Source: Bacteroidia bacterium (lineage in GTDB: Bacteria; Bacteroidota; Bacteroidia; J057; JADKCL01). Taken from it: a stretch of 64,000 bases of DNA. The stretch spans positions 1,054,001 to 1,118,000 of the forward strand of contig JACJYV010000001.1 in NCBI GenBank assembly GCA_020635905.1, given 5' to 3'. Shown here piece by piece: positions 41,606 to 50,731 of this stretch (positions are counted from its first letter, which is position 1; every line of letters starts with the position of its first letter). The notes beneath the pieces were generated by a model that ran no database searches, was not told the DNA's origin, and was given only the letters and a program-made list of their open reading frames with translations. The translations under genes were made by a program, and so were the position numbers.

Positions 41606-42907
41606 ATGAAAAAGCATCTTTACCTTGTCATTCTGACACTGATTCCCTGCCTTTTGCAGGCCCAGATTACCCTCTACTCCACCGACATTGCCATGGTGGG
41701 CGACACCATCCTGCGGGCGGTTGATACGGTGCCTGCGGTCAGTGAGGGCAACCCAGGAGCCAATCAGACCTGGGATTTCAGCGGGGCCATCGACGATGAA
41801 CTGGTGGTGACCCGGGTGGTCACCCCGGCCAGTACGCCCTATTCGGGCAATTATCCTGCCTCCAACCTGGCCATGACCAACGACAATGTGAACTTTGTAT
41901 TTTTCACCCTCGACACCCTCAAACTGGATCTGGACGGCATTGCAGGGGATTTGCTGGGCAATGGAAACACCGTTTCAGCCGAATTTTCACCCAATGTGAC
42001 GGTCTATCAATTCCCCCTGAATTATGGCAACACCCAAACGGATAATTATGCCTTTGACGAAACGGTAAGCGGCAATGGATTTGACATTCTGTTTGGATTT
42101 TCTGTGTACCAGATTCGTTTGCAACACTCAGCCGTCACTTTCGACACGGTCGATGCCTGGGGCACGGTGATTACGCCTTACGGGAGTTATAATTGCCTCA
42201 GAAACAAGCATGTGGAACACAGCACGGATGTGATTTCCTATAAATTATTTTCCTTTTCAGGCTGGACCAATTACGCAACCCTGACCGACACAGCAACCTC
42301 CTACAACTGGCTGGGCAAGGAAAGCGGCCTGGCCATTGCAGAACTCACTTTTGATTCGCTCGACAATCCCAATCGCCTGACTTATTACCGCGAGGCACCC
42401 CTGCCCGGGTTTTCTGTTGCCCATCAACCTTTGGGGGTGGAAGTTTTCACGGATAATTCCAGCGGCAAAGTGGACAACTGGCTCTGGGATTTTGGCGACG
42501 GAAACACTTCATCCCTGCAAAATCCAACCCATACCTTCGGCATCAACGGCACTTTTACCGTCTGTCAGACCGTTTCCAACTCGGCAGGCTCGGGTACCAT
42601 TTGCGACACAGTGACCATCACAGATGCAGTGGGTGTGGGCGAAAATCTGATCCTGAAAGGAGTGGAAATGTATCCCAATCCAGTTCTGGACCGGGTTTGG
42701 TTGCAGGTGGATCCTCAATTCCACGGTCAGAAATTGGCCTTCACCCTGTTTGATTTGGAAGGGAAAATGGTATTCTCCCAGGTGCTGCAATTGGAAGAAA
42801 GGGTTGAAATCAGATTGCCCGATCTGAAAAACGGAATTTACCTCTACCAAATGCACCTCACAGACCTGGATTTGCGGCAACAGGGCAAATTGCTGGTCAG
42901 TCACTGA
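41606..42907 (+). CDS. Secreted PKD-domain protein with T9SS sorting domain
   Basis: 433 aa. The signal peptide ends LQA-QI. Residues 20-255 are a beta-rich domain of unknown type (NQTWDFSGA, VYQFPLNYGNTQTDNY). Residues about 265-345 are a PKD domain (VDNWLWDFGDGNTSSLQNP, THTFGINGTFTV). The end is a T9SS type A sorting domain (MYPNPVLDRVWLQV ... LPDLKNGIYLYQM). It should be exported to the surface together with the sphingomyelinase-like protein encoded 33 bp upstream. The role may be adhesion or substrate binding. It converges on the TonB receptor gene, with a shared terminator between. Confidence 0.85.
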   Translation: MKKHLYLVILTLIPCLLQAQITLYSTDIAMVGDTILRAVDTVPAVSEGNPGANQTWDFSGAIDDELVVTRVVTPASTPYSGNYPASNLAMTNDNVNFVFFTLDTLKLDLDGIAGDLLGNGNTVSAEFSPNVTVYQFPLNYGNTQTDNYAFDETVSGNGFDILFGFSVYQIRLQHSAVTFDTVDAWGTVITPYGSYNCLRNKHVEHSTDVISYKLFSFSGWTNYATLTDTATSYNWLGKESGLAIAELTFDSLDNPNRLTYYREAPLPGFSVAHQPLGVEVFTDNSSGKVDNWLWDFGDGNTSSLQNPTHTFGINGTFTVCQTVSNSAGSGTICDTVTITDAVGVGENLILKGVEMYPNPVLDRVWLQVDPQFHGQKLAFTLFDLEGKMVFSQVLQLEERVEIRLPDLKNGIYLYQMHLTDLDLRQQGKLLVSH

Positions 42908-42920
42908 GCTGGCTAAAATG

Positions 42921-42950
42921 AAAAAGGCAGCCATTGCTGACTGCCCTTTT
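42921..42950. terminator. Bidirectional terminator between convergent genes
   Basis: Imperfect stem AAAAAGGCAG ... CTGCCCTTTT around CCATTGCTGA, with A and T runs on the two sides; between the stops at 42907 and 42971. Confidence 0.7.
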
Positions 42951-42970
42951 CCATGTGAGCGAAGCTCCAA

Positions 42971-45370
42971 TCAGAAATTATATTTGAGATTAACCCCGCC
43001 AAAGAAATTGATCTTGAGTGGCGCTGGCAAATAGGCATCAGGAAGCTGATTCAGGAACACCATGTAGTAAAACTGACTGCTGGTCAGGTTATTGGCTCCC
43101 GCGTACACATTCAGGTCCAGGGGTCCAAATGATTTCACGTAACCCACTTTGGCATTCAGCACATAATAAGGATCCGTGATATTGGCCTCGTCTGAAGTGA
43201 AATACATGGCTCCACGGTAATTGAAATTCACATTGCCATAAAGTCCCAGGCGGGTTTCCAGGTCCACGCCCAGGTTGAAAACAATCGGGGGAACCCCGGC
43301 CACAGAGTTGCCGCTGTAGTCAAACACCAGGGTACTGTCCTGATTGGCCGATCCTTTGCCCACTTTCTCGTACTGAAAATCCACATATTTGAAGTTGGAC
43401 CAGGTCAGGTTGGCAAAGGGGCGAAGAGATTTGATAAATCCGTCCCGACTTTTCATCACCTCGTATTTCACCAGCAGTTCCACTCCCGTATTATTCAGGC
43501 TGCCGCCGTTCACAATGTAAGAGTACAAAGTGGCGGTATTGGCGGGATTTTGCACGGTTACGGCGGTCATTTTGTCGCTGAATTGGGCATTGAAAGCGGC
43601 CACAGTAAAGAACAGGCGGTTATCCATCAGGCTGCCTTTGGCACCCACTTCGATCTGAGAGCCCTTTTCAGGCTTCAATCCCTGATTTACCTCGCCCGTG
43701 GTGGGAATGTAGAAATAGGAGCTGACAGGAGCTTTGTAACCCACTGAATAAGAGGCATAAACCGAAAAATTGCTGCCAAATTTCTTGTTTACGGACACAT
43801 TGGGAGAGATCAGCCCGTCATAGCTGGTTTTGTACTCCTGAGGAGTTGTATTGCCCGGCACGTTATTCGATCCCGACCAAAGGCGATCCTGCAGGCTGAG
43901 GGCCATGGTGCTGAATCCGACCCCGGCCGTAACGTCGATGTTGAGGGGCAGTTGGGCCGTCCACTGGGTAAAGTAGGAAGCAGTTCCGCTTGAAGTGGCC
44001 TGAATGCTGCGAATATCGCCCACCACATTATAGCCAGTCAGGTTGGTGCTATCGGCCTCCATTCTGTAGCCAACGGTAAGGGCGTTCATCTTCTGCATTT
44101 CCACCCCGACCACGCCTTTCAGCCTGAATGACTCAGAAAGGGAGAAGGACATGTCCACCGTGGAGCGCAAGCCAAAATTGAGCGGGCTTTTGTCCGTCCA
44201 GCCGCCGGCCGAACTGTTGTTGATGTTCTGGGCCGTACCAAAAAAGGTGGTGGTATTGGAAATGTGCTTGTTGAACAGGTATTTATGCCCGATTCCGGCT
44301 CTGAAAGTCTGAACAGCCGAGTGGGCGTTATTTTTGATGTAGGCAGGATTTCCTGAGTAATCGAGGCTATCGTACTGTTCAATGGTCAGTTCGCCGTTGC
44401 GCTCGTCGTAACTGTCGCTGAAGCCAAAATAGGTGGTGATACTTTCCTTGTCGCTGACCCGAAAATCGCCCATCAGGTTCACAAAATCCTTGTGTGAAGC
44501 CGTGTGGTCCATGTATCCGCCAAACTTCTGGTGACCGTAATTCACCATCAAAGAGGACTTGTCGCCGCCCACCGCCAGGTGGGTGGTGGAACGCAGCAGG
44601 CCAAAACTGCCTACCATAAAATCCTGTCCCACAGCGATTTTATTGCGCTCGGCTTTTTTGGTTTCCAGATTCACCACCCCGGCAATAGCCAGCCCGTACA
44701 AAGAGCCCGAAGGGCCTTTGAGCACGTCCACATTGCTCAGCGAGCTGAAATCAATGTCGTCCATAACGGTGATTCCCTCTGCGTCCGTGATCGGAATTCC
44801 GTTGAGATACACCTTGGTGCCCTGCCCGTCAAAGTTGCTGTTGATGCCATTGGTGCCGCGCAATCCATTGCCATAGCCGCGGATATTGAACTGCTGACCC
44901 GCAGAAATGGTCCTTCTTTCCATAAAAACGCCGGGTACATTGGTGTTGATCGCGTCGTCGAGGTACAGGCCAGTGGCTCTTTTGAGCTCCACTTCACGCA
45001 ATTTGACCAGCGAAACGGGCTTGTCGAGCAGGGATTTGTCTGAGCCCGAATGGGCGATCAACTCCACCTCATCCAGAAAGGTGGAGGAAAGCTCCAGACC
45101 AATTTTCAGGTCAGCAGGGCAATTGGCCACCTTTTGAGTCCGGGGATTATAGCCCACATAAGAAATGGTGATTTCCATGGGGCCTGTACAATCGAGTTTA
45201 AACATGCCCTGATCGTCGGTCGAGGTCAGAACCTGATCGCCTGACGAAATGCTGGCGCCCGCCAGCGGAGTATTATTTTCAGAATCCATGACGGAACCTG
45301 TGATTTGTTGCTGAGACCAGACAGAAAATGCGGTCAGCAAGAGTATAAAAAAAGCTGTATATTTTTTCAT
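42971..45370 (-). CDS. TonB-dependent outer-membrane receptor
   Basis: 799 aa from the ATG at 45370 (MKKYTAFFILLLTAFSVWS-QQ), which gives a proper signal peptide; a longer frame start is rejected. Residues about 22-110 are a carboxypeptidase-regulatory-like domain (ITGSVMDSENNTPLAGASI), then the plug (INTNVPGVFMERRTISAG, QFNIRGYGNGLRG, VDVLKGPSGSLYG) and a 22-strand barrel ending in LKINFFGGVNLKYNF with a final Phe. It imports a ligand such as a siderophore or metal complex across the outer membrane with TonB energy. The plug resembles FecA-type receptors more than SusC. No SusD follows; instead a small membrane-anchored protein gene lies upstream in the same direction. Confidence 0.92.
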   Translation of the reverse strand: MKKYTAFFILLLTAFSVWSQQQITGSVMDSENNTPLAGASISSGDQVLTSTDDQGMFKLDCTGPMEITISYVGYNPRTQKVANCPADLKIGLELSSTFLDEVELIAHSGSDKSLLDKPVSLVKLREVELKRATGLYLDDAINTNVPGVFMERRTISAGQQFNIRGYGNGLRGTNGINSNFDGQGTKVYLNGIPITDAEGITVMDDIDFSSLSNVDVLKGPSGSLYGLAIAGVVNLETKKAERNKIAVGQDFMVGSFGLLRSTTHLAVGGDKSSLMVNYGHQKFGGYMDHTASHKDFVNLMGDFRVSDKESITTYFGFSDSYDERNGELTIEQYDSLDYSGNPAYIKNNAHSAVQTFRAGIGHKYLFNKHISNTTTFFGTAQNINNSSAGGWTDKSPLNFGLRSTVDMSFSLSESFRLKGVVGVEMQKMNALTVGYRMEADSTNLTGYNVVGDIRSIQATSSGTASYFTQWTAQLPLNIDVTAGVGFSTMALSLQDRLWSGSNNVPGNTTPQEYKTSYDGLISPNVSVNKKFGSNFSVYASYSVGYKAPVSSYFYIPTTGEVNQGLKPEKGSQIEVGAKGSLMDNRLFFTVAAFNAQFSDKMTAVTVQNPANTATLYSYIVNGGSLNNTGVELLVKYEVMKSRDGFIKSLRPFANLTWSNFKYVDFQYEKVGKGSANQDSTLVFDYSGNSVAGVPPIVFNLGVDLETRLGLYGNVNFNYRGAMYFTSDEANITDPYYVLNAKVGYVKSFGPLDLNVYAGANNLTSSQFYYMVFLNQLPDAYLPAPLKINFFGGVNLKYNF

Positions 45371-45543
45371 TTTGAGATAATCTAAGTGAATAATCTCCCT
45401 GATGGGAAAAGGGGAATTCCGGCAACCCTTCAATGCGCGCGCCGAAATCCCTGAAAGCCAATTATCAGAGGCAACCCAAAAGGGATCCTAACAGGATTCA
45501 GGGAAAATGCTGGCACAGATTTTTCCGGAAAAAAGATGTGAGA

Positions 45544-46101
45544 TCAGGTGAGTTCGGGAGGAGGGGAAGGCGGGTTAAATTCCACCATTGAATAATTAAA
45601 TAAAACTGATTCAATCCACTTATTATCAAATACTAATGCAAAATCATCTGAGTTTGTCTCATTAAAATAAAATGACTTGAAAAACTGAAAAATATGGCTT
45701 TGAGTATCCCGGTTGGGCGCGTCATTTTGCAGGGCAAAACTGATCAGATTATGGAGTTGCTTTTCGAGCCGGGTTTCAACGTGGTCCATCAAGCACCAGT
45801 AAAAAACCATCCCGTCCCGTACTTCGCTTTCCACCACGTCGTACATGCGCCCCTGGTAACTGAATTCATGGGGATTTTCCCAGCGAAGCTGTTTTTCGGC
45901 CGTTTCAGGAGAAAATTTGAGCAGAAATAATTCCTCGCGGTCTATCCCCTCCATCATTCTCTCCTTGATTTCCTGGTGGATATTGGTTTTCCGCAATTGA
46001 AAAAAGCCATAAGGGAGGGCCAGGGGCAACAAAAACCCGCAGAGCAGCAATATTGCGGCGGCTTTATTTCCAGGATATGGAACCTTCAGGGTTCTTTTCA
46101 T
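45544..46101 (-). CDS. Membrane-anchored protein of unknown function, upstream of the TonB receptor
   Basis: 185 aa, ATG at 46101. One N-terminal membrane helix at about 14-36 (AAAILLLCGFLLPLALPYGFF), then a soluble domain with helices and strands (EELFLLKFSPETAEKQLRW, MYDVVESEVRDGMVFYWCLMD). The C-terminus is Pro-rich. I have seen such short anchored proteins beside TonB receptors and metal-transport loci in Bacteroidota, but know no function. It is 173 bp ahead of the receptor gene on the same strand and probably cotranscribed. Confidence 0.68.
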   Translation of the reverse strand: MKRTLKVPYPGNKAAAILLLCGFLLPLALPYGFFQLRKTNIHQEIKERMMEGIDREELFLLKFSPETAEKQLRWENPHEFSYQGRMYDVVESEVRDGMVFYWCLMDHVETRLEKQLHNLISFALQNDAPNRDTQSHIFQFFKSFYFNETNSDDFALVFDNKWIESVLFNYSMVEFNPPSPPPELT

Positions 46102-46432
46102 TTGTGATCCTGAGCCAGAATTTGGCCGGGTTTACCACGAAGTTAAAGAATTTGGGCGCAGTTATGAAGAGGAATCTTTGGCAAGCAGCTTTCTCCCGAA
46201 AACGAATGTGTTTTCCTGACGGGAACTGAGCTCTTATATAAGGAGTGGGCAAACGGCGAAAAATGCTGGCAAAATCAGTTTTTTTGCCGGGGAGGAGCCA
46301 CACTTTTCCACAGGCGGAGATTTCAAAAACCTGCAAATCAATAAATTAGGGATCAACAGCAGGTATTTCAGGCAGAAGTTAGATAAAAAACGGGCCCGAG
46401 TATTGAATTTGTGACGCAAAAGGCTCAATTTA
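46102..46432. other. 331-bp divergent promoter region
   Basis: It lies between the minus-strand 45544-46101 gene and nuoJ. No gene, RNA or clear repeat is seen; a G/C hairpin-like GCCGGGGAGGAGCC segment lies near 46288. It presumably carries the promoters of both transcripts. Confidence 0.45.
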
Positions 46433-46966
46433 GTGCCTTGTTTAAGGAAACACTTTAATCCAACGAAATTGGCACTTCAAACGGCTCTTTTCTGGATCTT
46501 CTCCATACTCGGCATTGCCGGGGGAATTGGTCTGGTTATCAATCGAAATCCGGTTTACTCGGCTTTAAGCCTGATCCTGAACTTCTTCAGCCTGGCTGGA
46601 TTATACCTCTCCCTCCAGGCAGAATTTCTGGCCGTAATCCAGGTTTTGGTCTATGCGGGCGCCATCATGGTGCTTTTCCTGTTTGTGATCATGCTGCTCA
46701 ATCTGAGCGATGAGCCGCGGGTCGAAGGTTTCGACATTGCCCGTGGAGCCAGCTTTCTGCTTGCCATTGGGTTTGTAGCCGAAATGCTGATCATTCTTAA
46801 AGATGTGGTGCTTCCTTCCTCTCCCGAAAAATTCACCTACGGAAAAGTGGAATCCATTGGTAATCTGCTGATGACCAACTACCTGTTTCCGTTCGAAGTG
46901 ATCTCAGTGGTGCTGGTGGCGTCGCTGATCGGTGCCATTGTAATTGCGAAAAAATTCAACTACTGA
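46433..46966 (+). CDS. nuoJ: NADH-quinone oxidoreductase subunit J
   Basis: 177 aa from a GTG at 46433; a TTG at 46469 (LALQTALFWIF) would give a more usual NuoJ length and is equally possible. Five membrane helices are visible. The conserved core NPVYSALSLILNFFSLAGLYL and VLVYAGAIMVLFLFVIMLL is typical of NuoJ/ND6. It is part of the membrane arm of complex I and helps couple quinone reduction to proton pumping. nuoK follows after 3 bp and nuoL overlaps the end of nuoK region, forming a JKL operon. The genes for A-I and for M and N are not present on either side, which is unusual. Confidence 0.92.
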   Translation: MPCLRKHFNPTKLALQTALFWIFSILGIAGGIGLVINRNPVYSALSLILNFFSLAGLYLSLQAEFLAVIQVLVYAGAIMVLFLFVIMLLNLSDEPRVEGFDIARGASFLLAIGFVAEMLIILKDVVLPSSPEKFTYGKVESIGNLLMTNYLFPFEVISVVLVASLIGAIVIAKKFNY

Positions 46967-46969
46967 TAC

Positions 46970-47284
46970 ATGGAAATTTTCGAGCCCAATTTGTACCTGT
47001 ACCTTTCTGTGAGCGCAGTAATGTTTGCGATCGGAACTCTGGGGGTACTCACCCGGCGTAATGCCATCGTGATTTTCATGTGCGTGGAGCTCATGCTCAA
47101 CGCCGTCAACCTGACCCTGGTCACCTTTTCCCGTTTTCTGGACGATGCAGCCGGCTCCATGCTGGTTTTCTTTGTGATGTGCGTGGCTGCTGCCGAAGCG
47201 GTGGTGGGTCTGGCCATCATTATCGCCCTGTTCCGCAATAAGCGGGACATTGATGTCAACAACTTCAACCTCTTTAAGTGGTAA
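46970..47284 (+). CDS. nuoK: NADH-quinone oxidoreductase subunit K
   Basis: 104 aa, ATG at 46970, 3 bp after nuoJ. Three membrane helices. It has the conserved membrane-buried Glu residues of Nuo[15 protein letters not shown] (first Glu in helix 2) and [17 protein letters not shown] (second Glu in helix 3). These acidic residues form part of the proton path of complex I. Normal family length. The stop is 5 bp before the nuoL ATG. Confidence 0.95.
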   Translation: MEIFEPNLYLYLSVSAVMFAIGTLGVLTRRNAIVIFMCVELMLNAVNLTLVTFSRFLDDAAGSMLVFFVMCVAAAEAVVGLAIIIALFRNKRDIDVNNFNLFKW

Positions 47285-47289
47285 TCGGA

Positions 47290-49263
47290 ATGGATATCAA
47301 CAGTTTAATCATATTACTTCCCCTTTTCGGAGCCGCGATCATAGGTATCCTGGGTTTCGTTTCCGAAAGTTTCCGCAAGCAGGAAGCCCTGATCGGCGGA
47401 TTGGGCACCCTGATGGTAGCCGTTCCCTTTGGATTGATTCTGATGAATTTCCTTGGGTACCACGAGCATCCCGTTCATTTCCGCATATTTGACTGGATCG
47501 TTTCTGGCACCATCAATGTAAGTTTTGGTTACACCCTCGACGAGCTCTCCCTGCTGATGGGTCTGATCGTGACCGGGGTTGGCTCTCTGATCCACATTTA
47601 CTCCATCGGGTACATGCACGGGGACAAGGGCTATTACAAATTCTTCCTTTACCTCAACCTCTTCATTTTCGCCATGCTCAACCTGATTCTGGGTGACAAC
47701 ATGGCCGTAATGTTCCTGGGTTGGGAAGGCGTGGGAGCCTGCTCCTACTTCCTGATCGGGTTTTGGTACGAAGACATGGCCAAGGCTGCTGCGGCTCAGA
47801 AAGCTTTCGTGGCCAACCGTATTGGCGACTTCGCCATGCTGGCTGCCATGTTCCTTATCTTTGACTACACGGGCAAAGCCACGGGCAATTACTCGCTGAA
47901 TTTCAGCGATATTCTGGGTCTCGACTGGGCTGCTGACTCTGCTCCCACCTTTTGGGTGGCTCTGCTGGTCTTTATTGCGGCCACGGGTAAATCTGCCCAG
48001 ATTCCGCTCTATGTCTGGTTGCCAGACGCCATGGCGGGTCCGACACCAGTGTCGGCCCTGATCCACGCGGCCACCATGGTGACCTCGGGTATCTACCTGA
48101 TCAGCCGTCTGGGTGAAATCTTCATCCACGCCGAAGGCGTGATGGCCTTCATAGGGATCATGGGGGCGTTGACCGCCCTGCTCGCGGCATTGATTGCCAT
48201 TGCTCAAAACGACATCAAAAAAGTACTGGCCTACTCCACAGTTTCCCAGCTGGGCTTCATGTTCATGGCCCTGGGAGCGGGTGCCTTTACTACTGCGATA
48301 TTCCACGTCATGACCCATGCTTTCTTCAAAGCATGTCTCTTCCTTGGCTCAGGATCAGTGATTCACGCCATGGATCACACCCACGCGGTGGAGGACGGAC
48401 AGGATATCCGCACCATGGGCAACCTGAAAAAGTACATGCCCGCCACCCACATTACCTTCTTTGTCTCCACCCTGGCCATTGCGGGTATCCCGCTTTTCTC
48501 TGGCTTCTTTTCCAAAGACGAAATCCTGGGCAAAGTATTTGCCAACGGTCTGATGGGCGGCGAATTTATTTACTATCTGGTCTGGATAATTGGCGCTTTC
48601 ACGGCTGCCCTCACCGCTTTCTACATGACGCGGGTATATTTCCTCACCTTCCGTGGCAAAGAGCGTTTCAATGCGCACGGACACGATCCCCACGAAAGCC
48701 CCGCCACCATGACCATTCCACTTTATGTACTGGGCTTCCTGGCTGTCGTAGGTGGTTTTGTGGGCCTTCCTGAAGTATTCGACCACGGCCACCTCAACTG
48801 GATCAGCCACCACTGGCTGGGCCATCACGGCACGGTTACCATGGAACACACGGAAGACCTTGGACATGTGAGCGCAGGAATTGAATGGGCCCTGATCCTG
48901 TTCTCCAGCCTGATCGCCATTGGAGGAGTTTATTTTGCCTGGAATTTCTACACCAAGCACGACCTTGAAGGCGATACCATCATCAAGAATAAACTCGGCA
49001 AGTTGTACGACTGGATGGGAAATAAATTCTATGTGGATGAACTCTACGAATTTGTGCTGATCAAGCCCTTCGTACGCGCTGGCACGGATGTGATCATGGT
49101 TTTTGACAAATACGTGCTGGACGGCATTGTCAACGGAATTGGGAGCCTTACCCTCTTCCTGGCTGACGTCTTCAAACGCATTCAGACCGGCTACGTAGGC
49201 AATTACGCCCTCATGATTGTGGCCGGGGTCATGATTCTGCTGACTTATCTCTTCTTCTTCTAA
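47290..49263 (+). CDS. nuoL: NADH-quinone oxidoreductase subunit L
   Basis: 657 aa from the ATG at 47290 (MDINSLIILLPLFGA); an in-frame GTG 12 bp earlier overlaps nuoK and is less likely. An antiporter-like subunit of complex I with about 15 membrane helices. Typical motifs are LGWEGVGACSYFLIGFWYE (channel Glu), LPDAMAGPTPVSALIHAATMV and the Lys-containing ATGKSAQIPLYVWLPDA. The His-rich loop near 520-545 (HHWLGHHGTVTMEHTEDLGH) precedes the lateral helix and the C-terminal anchor. It ends the cluster: a terminator and unrelated nuclease genes follow in place of nuoM and nuoN. Confidence 0.96.
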   Translation: MDINSLIILLPLFGAAIIGILGFVSESFRKQEALIGGLGTLMVAVPFGLILMNFLGYHEHPVHFRIFDWIVSGTINVSFGYTLDELSLLMGLIVTGVGSLIHIYSIGYMHGDKGYYKFFLYLNLFIFAMLNLILGDNMAVMFLGWEGVGACSYFLIGFWYEDMAKAAAAQKAFVANRIGDFAMLAAMFLIFDYTGKATGNYSLNFSDILGLDWAADSAPTFWVALLVFIAATGKSAQIPLYVWLPDAMAGPTPVSALIHAATMVTSGIYLISRLGEIFIHAEGVMAFIGIMGALTALLAALIAIAQNDIKKVLAYSTVSQLGFMFMALGAGAFTTAIFHVMTHAFFKACLFLGSGSVIHAMDHTHAVEDGQDIRTMGNLKKYMPATHITFFVSTLAIAGIPLFSGFFSKDEILGKVFANGLMGGEFIYYLVWIIGAFTAALTAFYMTRVYFLTFRGKERFNAHGHDPHESPATMTIPLYVLGFLAVVGGFVGLPEVFDHGHLNWISHHWLGHHGTVTMEHTEDLGHVSAGIEWALILFSSLIAIGGVYFAWNFYTKHDLEGDTIIKNKLGKLYDWMGNKFYVDELYEFVLIKPFVRAGTDVIMVFDKYVLDGIVNGIGSLTLFLADVFKRIQTGYVGNYALMIVAGVMILLTYLFFF

Positions 49264-49285
49264 GGGAAGAAACACAATAAAATAT

Positions 49286-49312
49286 AAAGCCTCCGTCAGG
49301 GGGCTTTTTTAT
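49286..49312 (+). terminator. Terminator of nuoJKL
   Basis: Stem AAAGCCTCC / GGGGGCTTT with loop GTCA (one G-T pair), then TTTATTTT; 22 bp after the nuoL stop. Confidence 0.82.
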
Positions 49313-49391
49313 TTTGGGGGGCAGGCAAATCGCAGATTGCGGCTTCAAGAAAATTGCGCTGAATTCGTTATATTTGAAAAAACGCATTGGC

Positions 49392-49979
49392 ATGATCTAC
49401 GGAAATCAAATCATACTGGAAGGAGAATTCCTGCAGGGGCTTTCAGACGCAGAGTTTTACCGGCTTTGTACTGAAAACCGTGATTTGCGCATTGAGAGAA
49501 ATGAAAATGGAGAAATAATATTAATGACACCTGTTGGATTTGAAAGCAGCGAGAAAAACGCAGAAATTATTACCCAGCTAAACAACTGGAACCGTGATCG
49601 AAAACATGGCAGAGTAGGCGATTCCTCCGCGGGATTCAACCTCCCCGATGGCTCGATGCTTTCCCCTGATGCAGCATTTATTCCCTGGAGTGACTGGAAT
49701 TCACTGGCAGAAGAAGCAAAAAAAGGATTTCCTGCAATCTGTCCTGCATTTTTGGTGGAACTTCGTTCCAAATCTGACGAATTGGCGCCCCTCAAACGTA
49801 AAATGCAAAAATGGATCCAAAACGGAGCCCAACTGGCCTGGTTGATTGATCCAGAGTTGAAACAAACCTGGATTTACCGGGCAAGTGGAGAGGTAAAGCT
49901 GGTTGAGGGTTTTGACCAAAAAATTTCAGGCGAGACGATCCTTCCAGGTTTCGAACTGGATCTTTCCAAACTGAATTAA
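49392..49979 (+). CDS. Uma2-family (PD-(D/E)xK) endonuclease, first of a tandem pair
   Basis: 195 aa from the ATG at 49392 (MIYGNQIILEGEFLQGL). The fold is that of restriction-type nucleases: GRVGDSSAGFNLPDGSMLSPDAAFI (metal Asp in SPDAAF) and PAFLVELRSKSDELAPLKRKM (Glu and Lys of the active site). The closing ILPGFELDLSKL is the typical Uma2 end. The biological role of Uma2 proteins is unsettled; they are greatly amplified in cyanobacteria and some Bacteroidota. The next gene is a close paralogue 9 bp on. Confidence 0.9.
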   Translation: MIYGNQIILEGEFLQGLSDAEFYRLCTENRDLRIERNENGEIILMTPVGFESSEKNAEIITQLNNWNRDRKHGRVGDSSAGFNLPDGSMLSPDAAFIPWSDWNSLAEEAKKGFPAICPAFLVELRSKSDELAPLKRKMQKWIQNGAQLAWLIDPELKQTWIYRASGEVKLVEGFDQKISGETILPGFELDLSKLN

Positions 49980-49988
49980 ACTGTTTTA

Positions 49989-50576
49989 ATGATCTCAGAA
50001 AACCAAATCATAGTGAAAGGAAAGGCACTCCAAAGCCTGTCTGAGGATGAATTTTTCAATTTTTGTCAGGAAAACAGAACCCTTCGTATCGAGAGAAATG
50101 CTGAGGGAGAAATCATCATTATGTCTCCAACAGGATCAGAAACAGGCAGAATGGAAATGGAGATTTCCGGCCAACTTTGGAATTGGAATAATATCCATCA
50201 ATTGGGCGAAACTTTTGGCCCCGCCACAGGCTTTTTATTGCCCGATTCTTCCGTATCCTCCCCCGACGCAGCCTGGGTAAATGCTGATGCCTGGAATGCA
50301 CTCCCTGCCAGTTCCAAAAATAAATTTGCCCCTCTCTGCCCTGATTTTATGATCGAAATCAAATCTGCCTCAGACCATCTTCCCACTCTGGAAGCCAAAA
50401 TGCAAAAATGGATCCAAAACGGAGCCCAACTGGCCTGGCTGATTGATCCTGAACTGCAGCAAACCTGGATTTACCGCGCCAACGGGGAGGTGGAATTGGT
50501 TGAAGGTTTTGACCAAAAAATTTCCGGCGAAACGGTCCTTCCTGGCTTCGAACTGGATCTTTCCCGCTTGAAATAA
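49989..50576 (+). CDS. Uma2-family endonuclease, second of a tandem pair
   Basis: 195 aa, ATG at 49989, same length as its neighbour. The last 75 residues are almost identical between the two (MQKWIQNGAQLAWLIDPEL, GFDQKISGET), while the middle has diverged (for example QLGETFGPATGFLLPDSSV). Active-site parts are VSSPDAAWV and PDFMIEIKSASDHLPTLEAKM, so the second copy has E-x-K in place of E-x-R. This points to tandem duplication, possibly with gene conversion of the 3' half. Function as for the first copy. Confidence 0.9.
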   Translation: MISENQIIVKGKALQSLSEDEFFNFCQENRTLRIERNAEGEIIIMSPTGSETGRMEMEISGQLWNWNNIHQLGETFGPATGFLLPDSSVSSPDAAWVNADAWNALPASSKNKFAPLCPDFMIEIKSASDHLPTLEAKMQKWIQNGAQLAWLIDPELQQTWIYRANGEVELVEGFDQKISGETVLPGFELDLSRLK

Positions 50577-50672
50577 TTTCCAAACTACTTTCGCGTTTTA
50601 AGTGCGGCTTCTCCTTCCGTATTAACATTCTTTCCCCAGTTTTCGGGCAGATTCTTGATAATTATTCTCCCC

Positions 50673-50699
50673 TTTGGAGGCGATAATTTCGTAATTTTG
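50673..50699 (+). promoter_or_regulatory. Possible promoter of the AsmA-like gene
   Basis: TTTG at 50673-50676 and TAATTTTG (TAnnTTTG) at 50692-50699, 32 bp before the ATG at 50732. The spacer of 15 bp is shorter than the usual 19-21, so this is tentative. Confidence 0.35.
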
Positions 50700-50731
50700 C
50701 CCTCCTGATAAATTTAATTAGCAGACCTTTC

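Noticed and set aside
40256..41617. Several antisense frames in the sphingomyelinase-like gene
   Set aside because: They lie fully inside a gene with complete catalytic motifs on the plus strand.
47314..49275. Two frames of over 300 codons antisense to nuoL
   Set aside because: nuoL is unambiguous; these are His/Gln-rich mirror frames.
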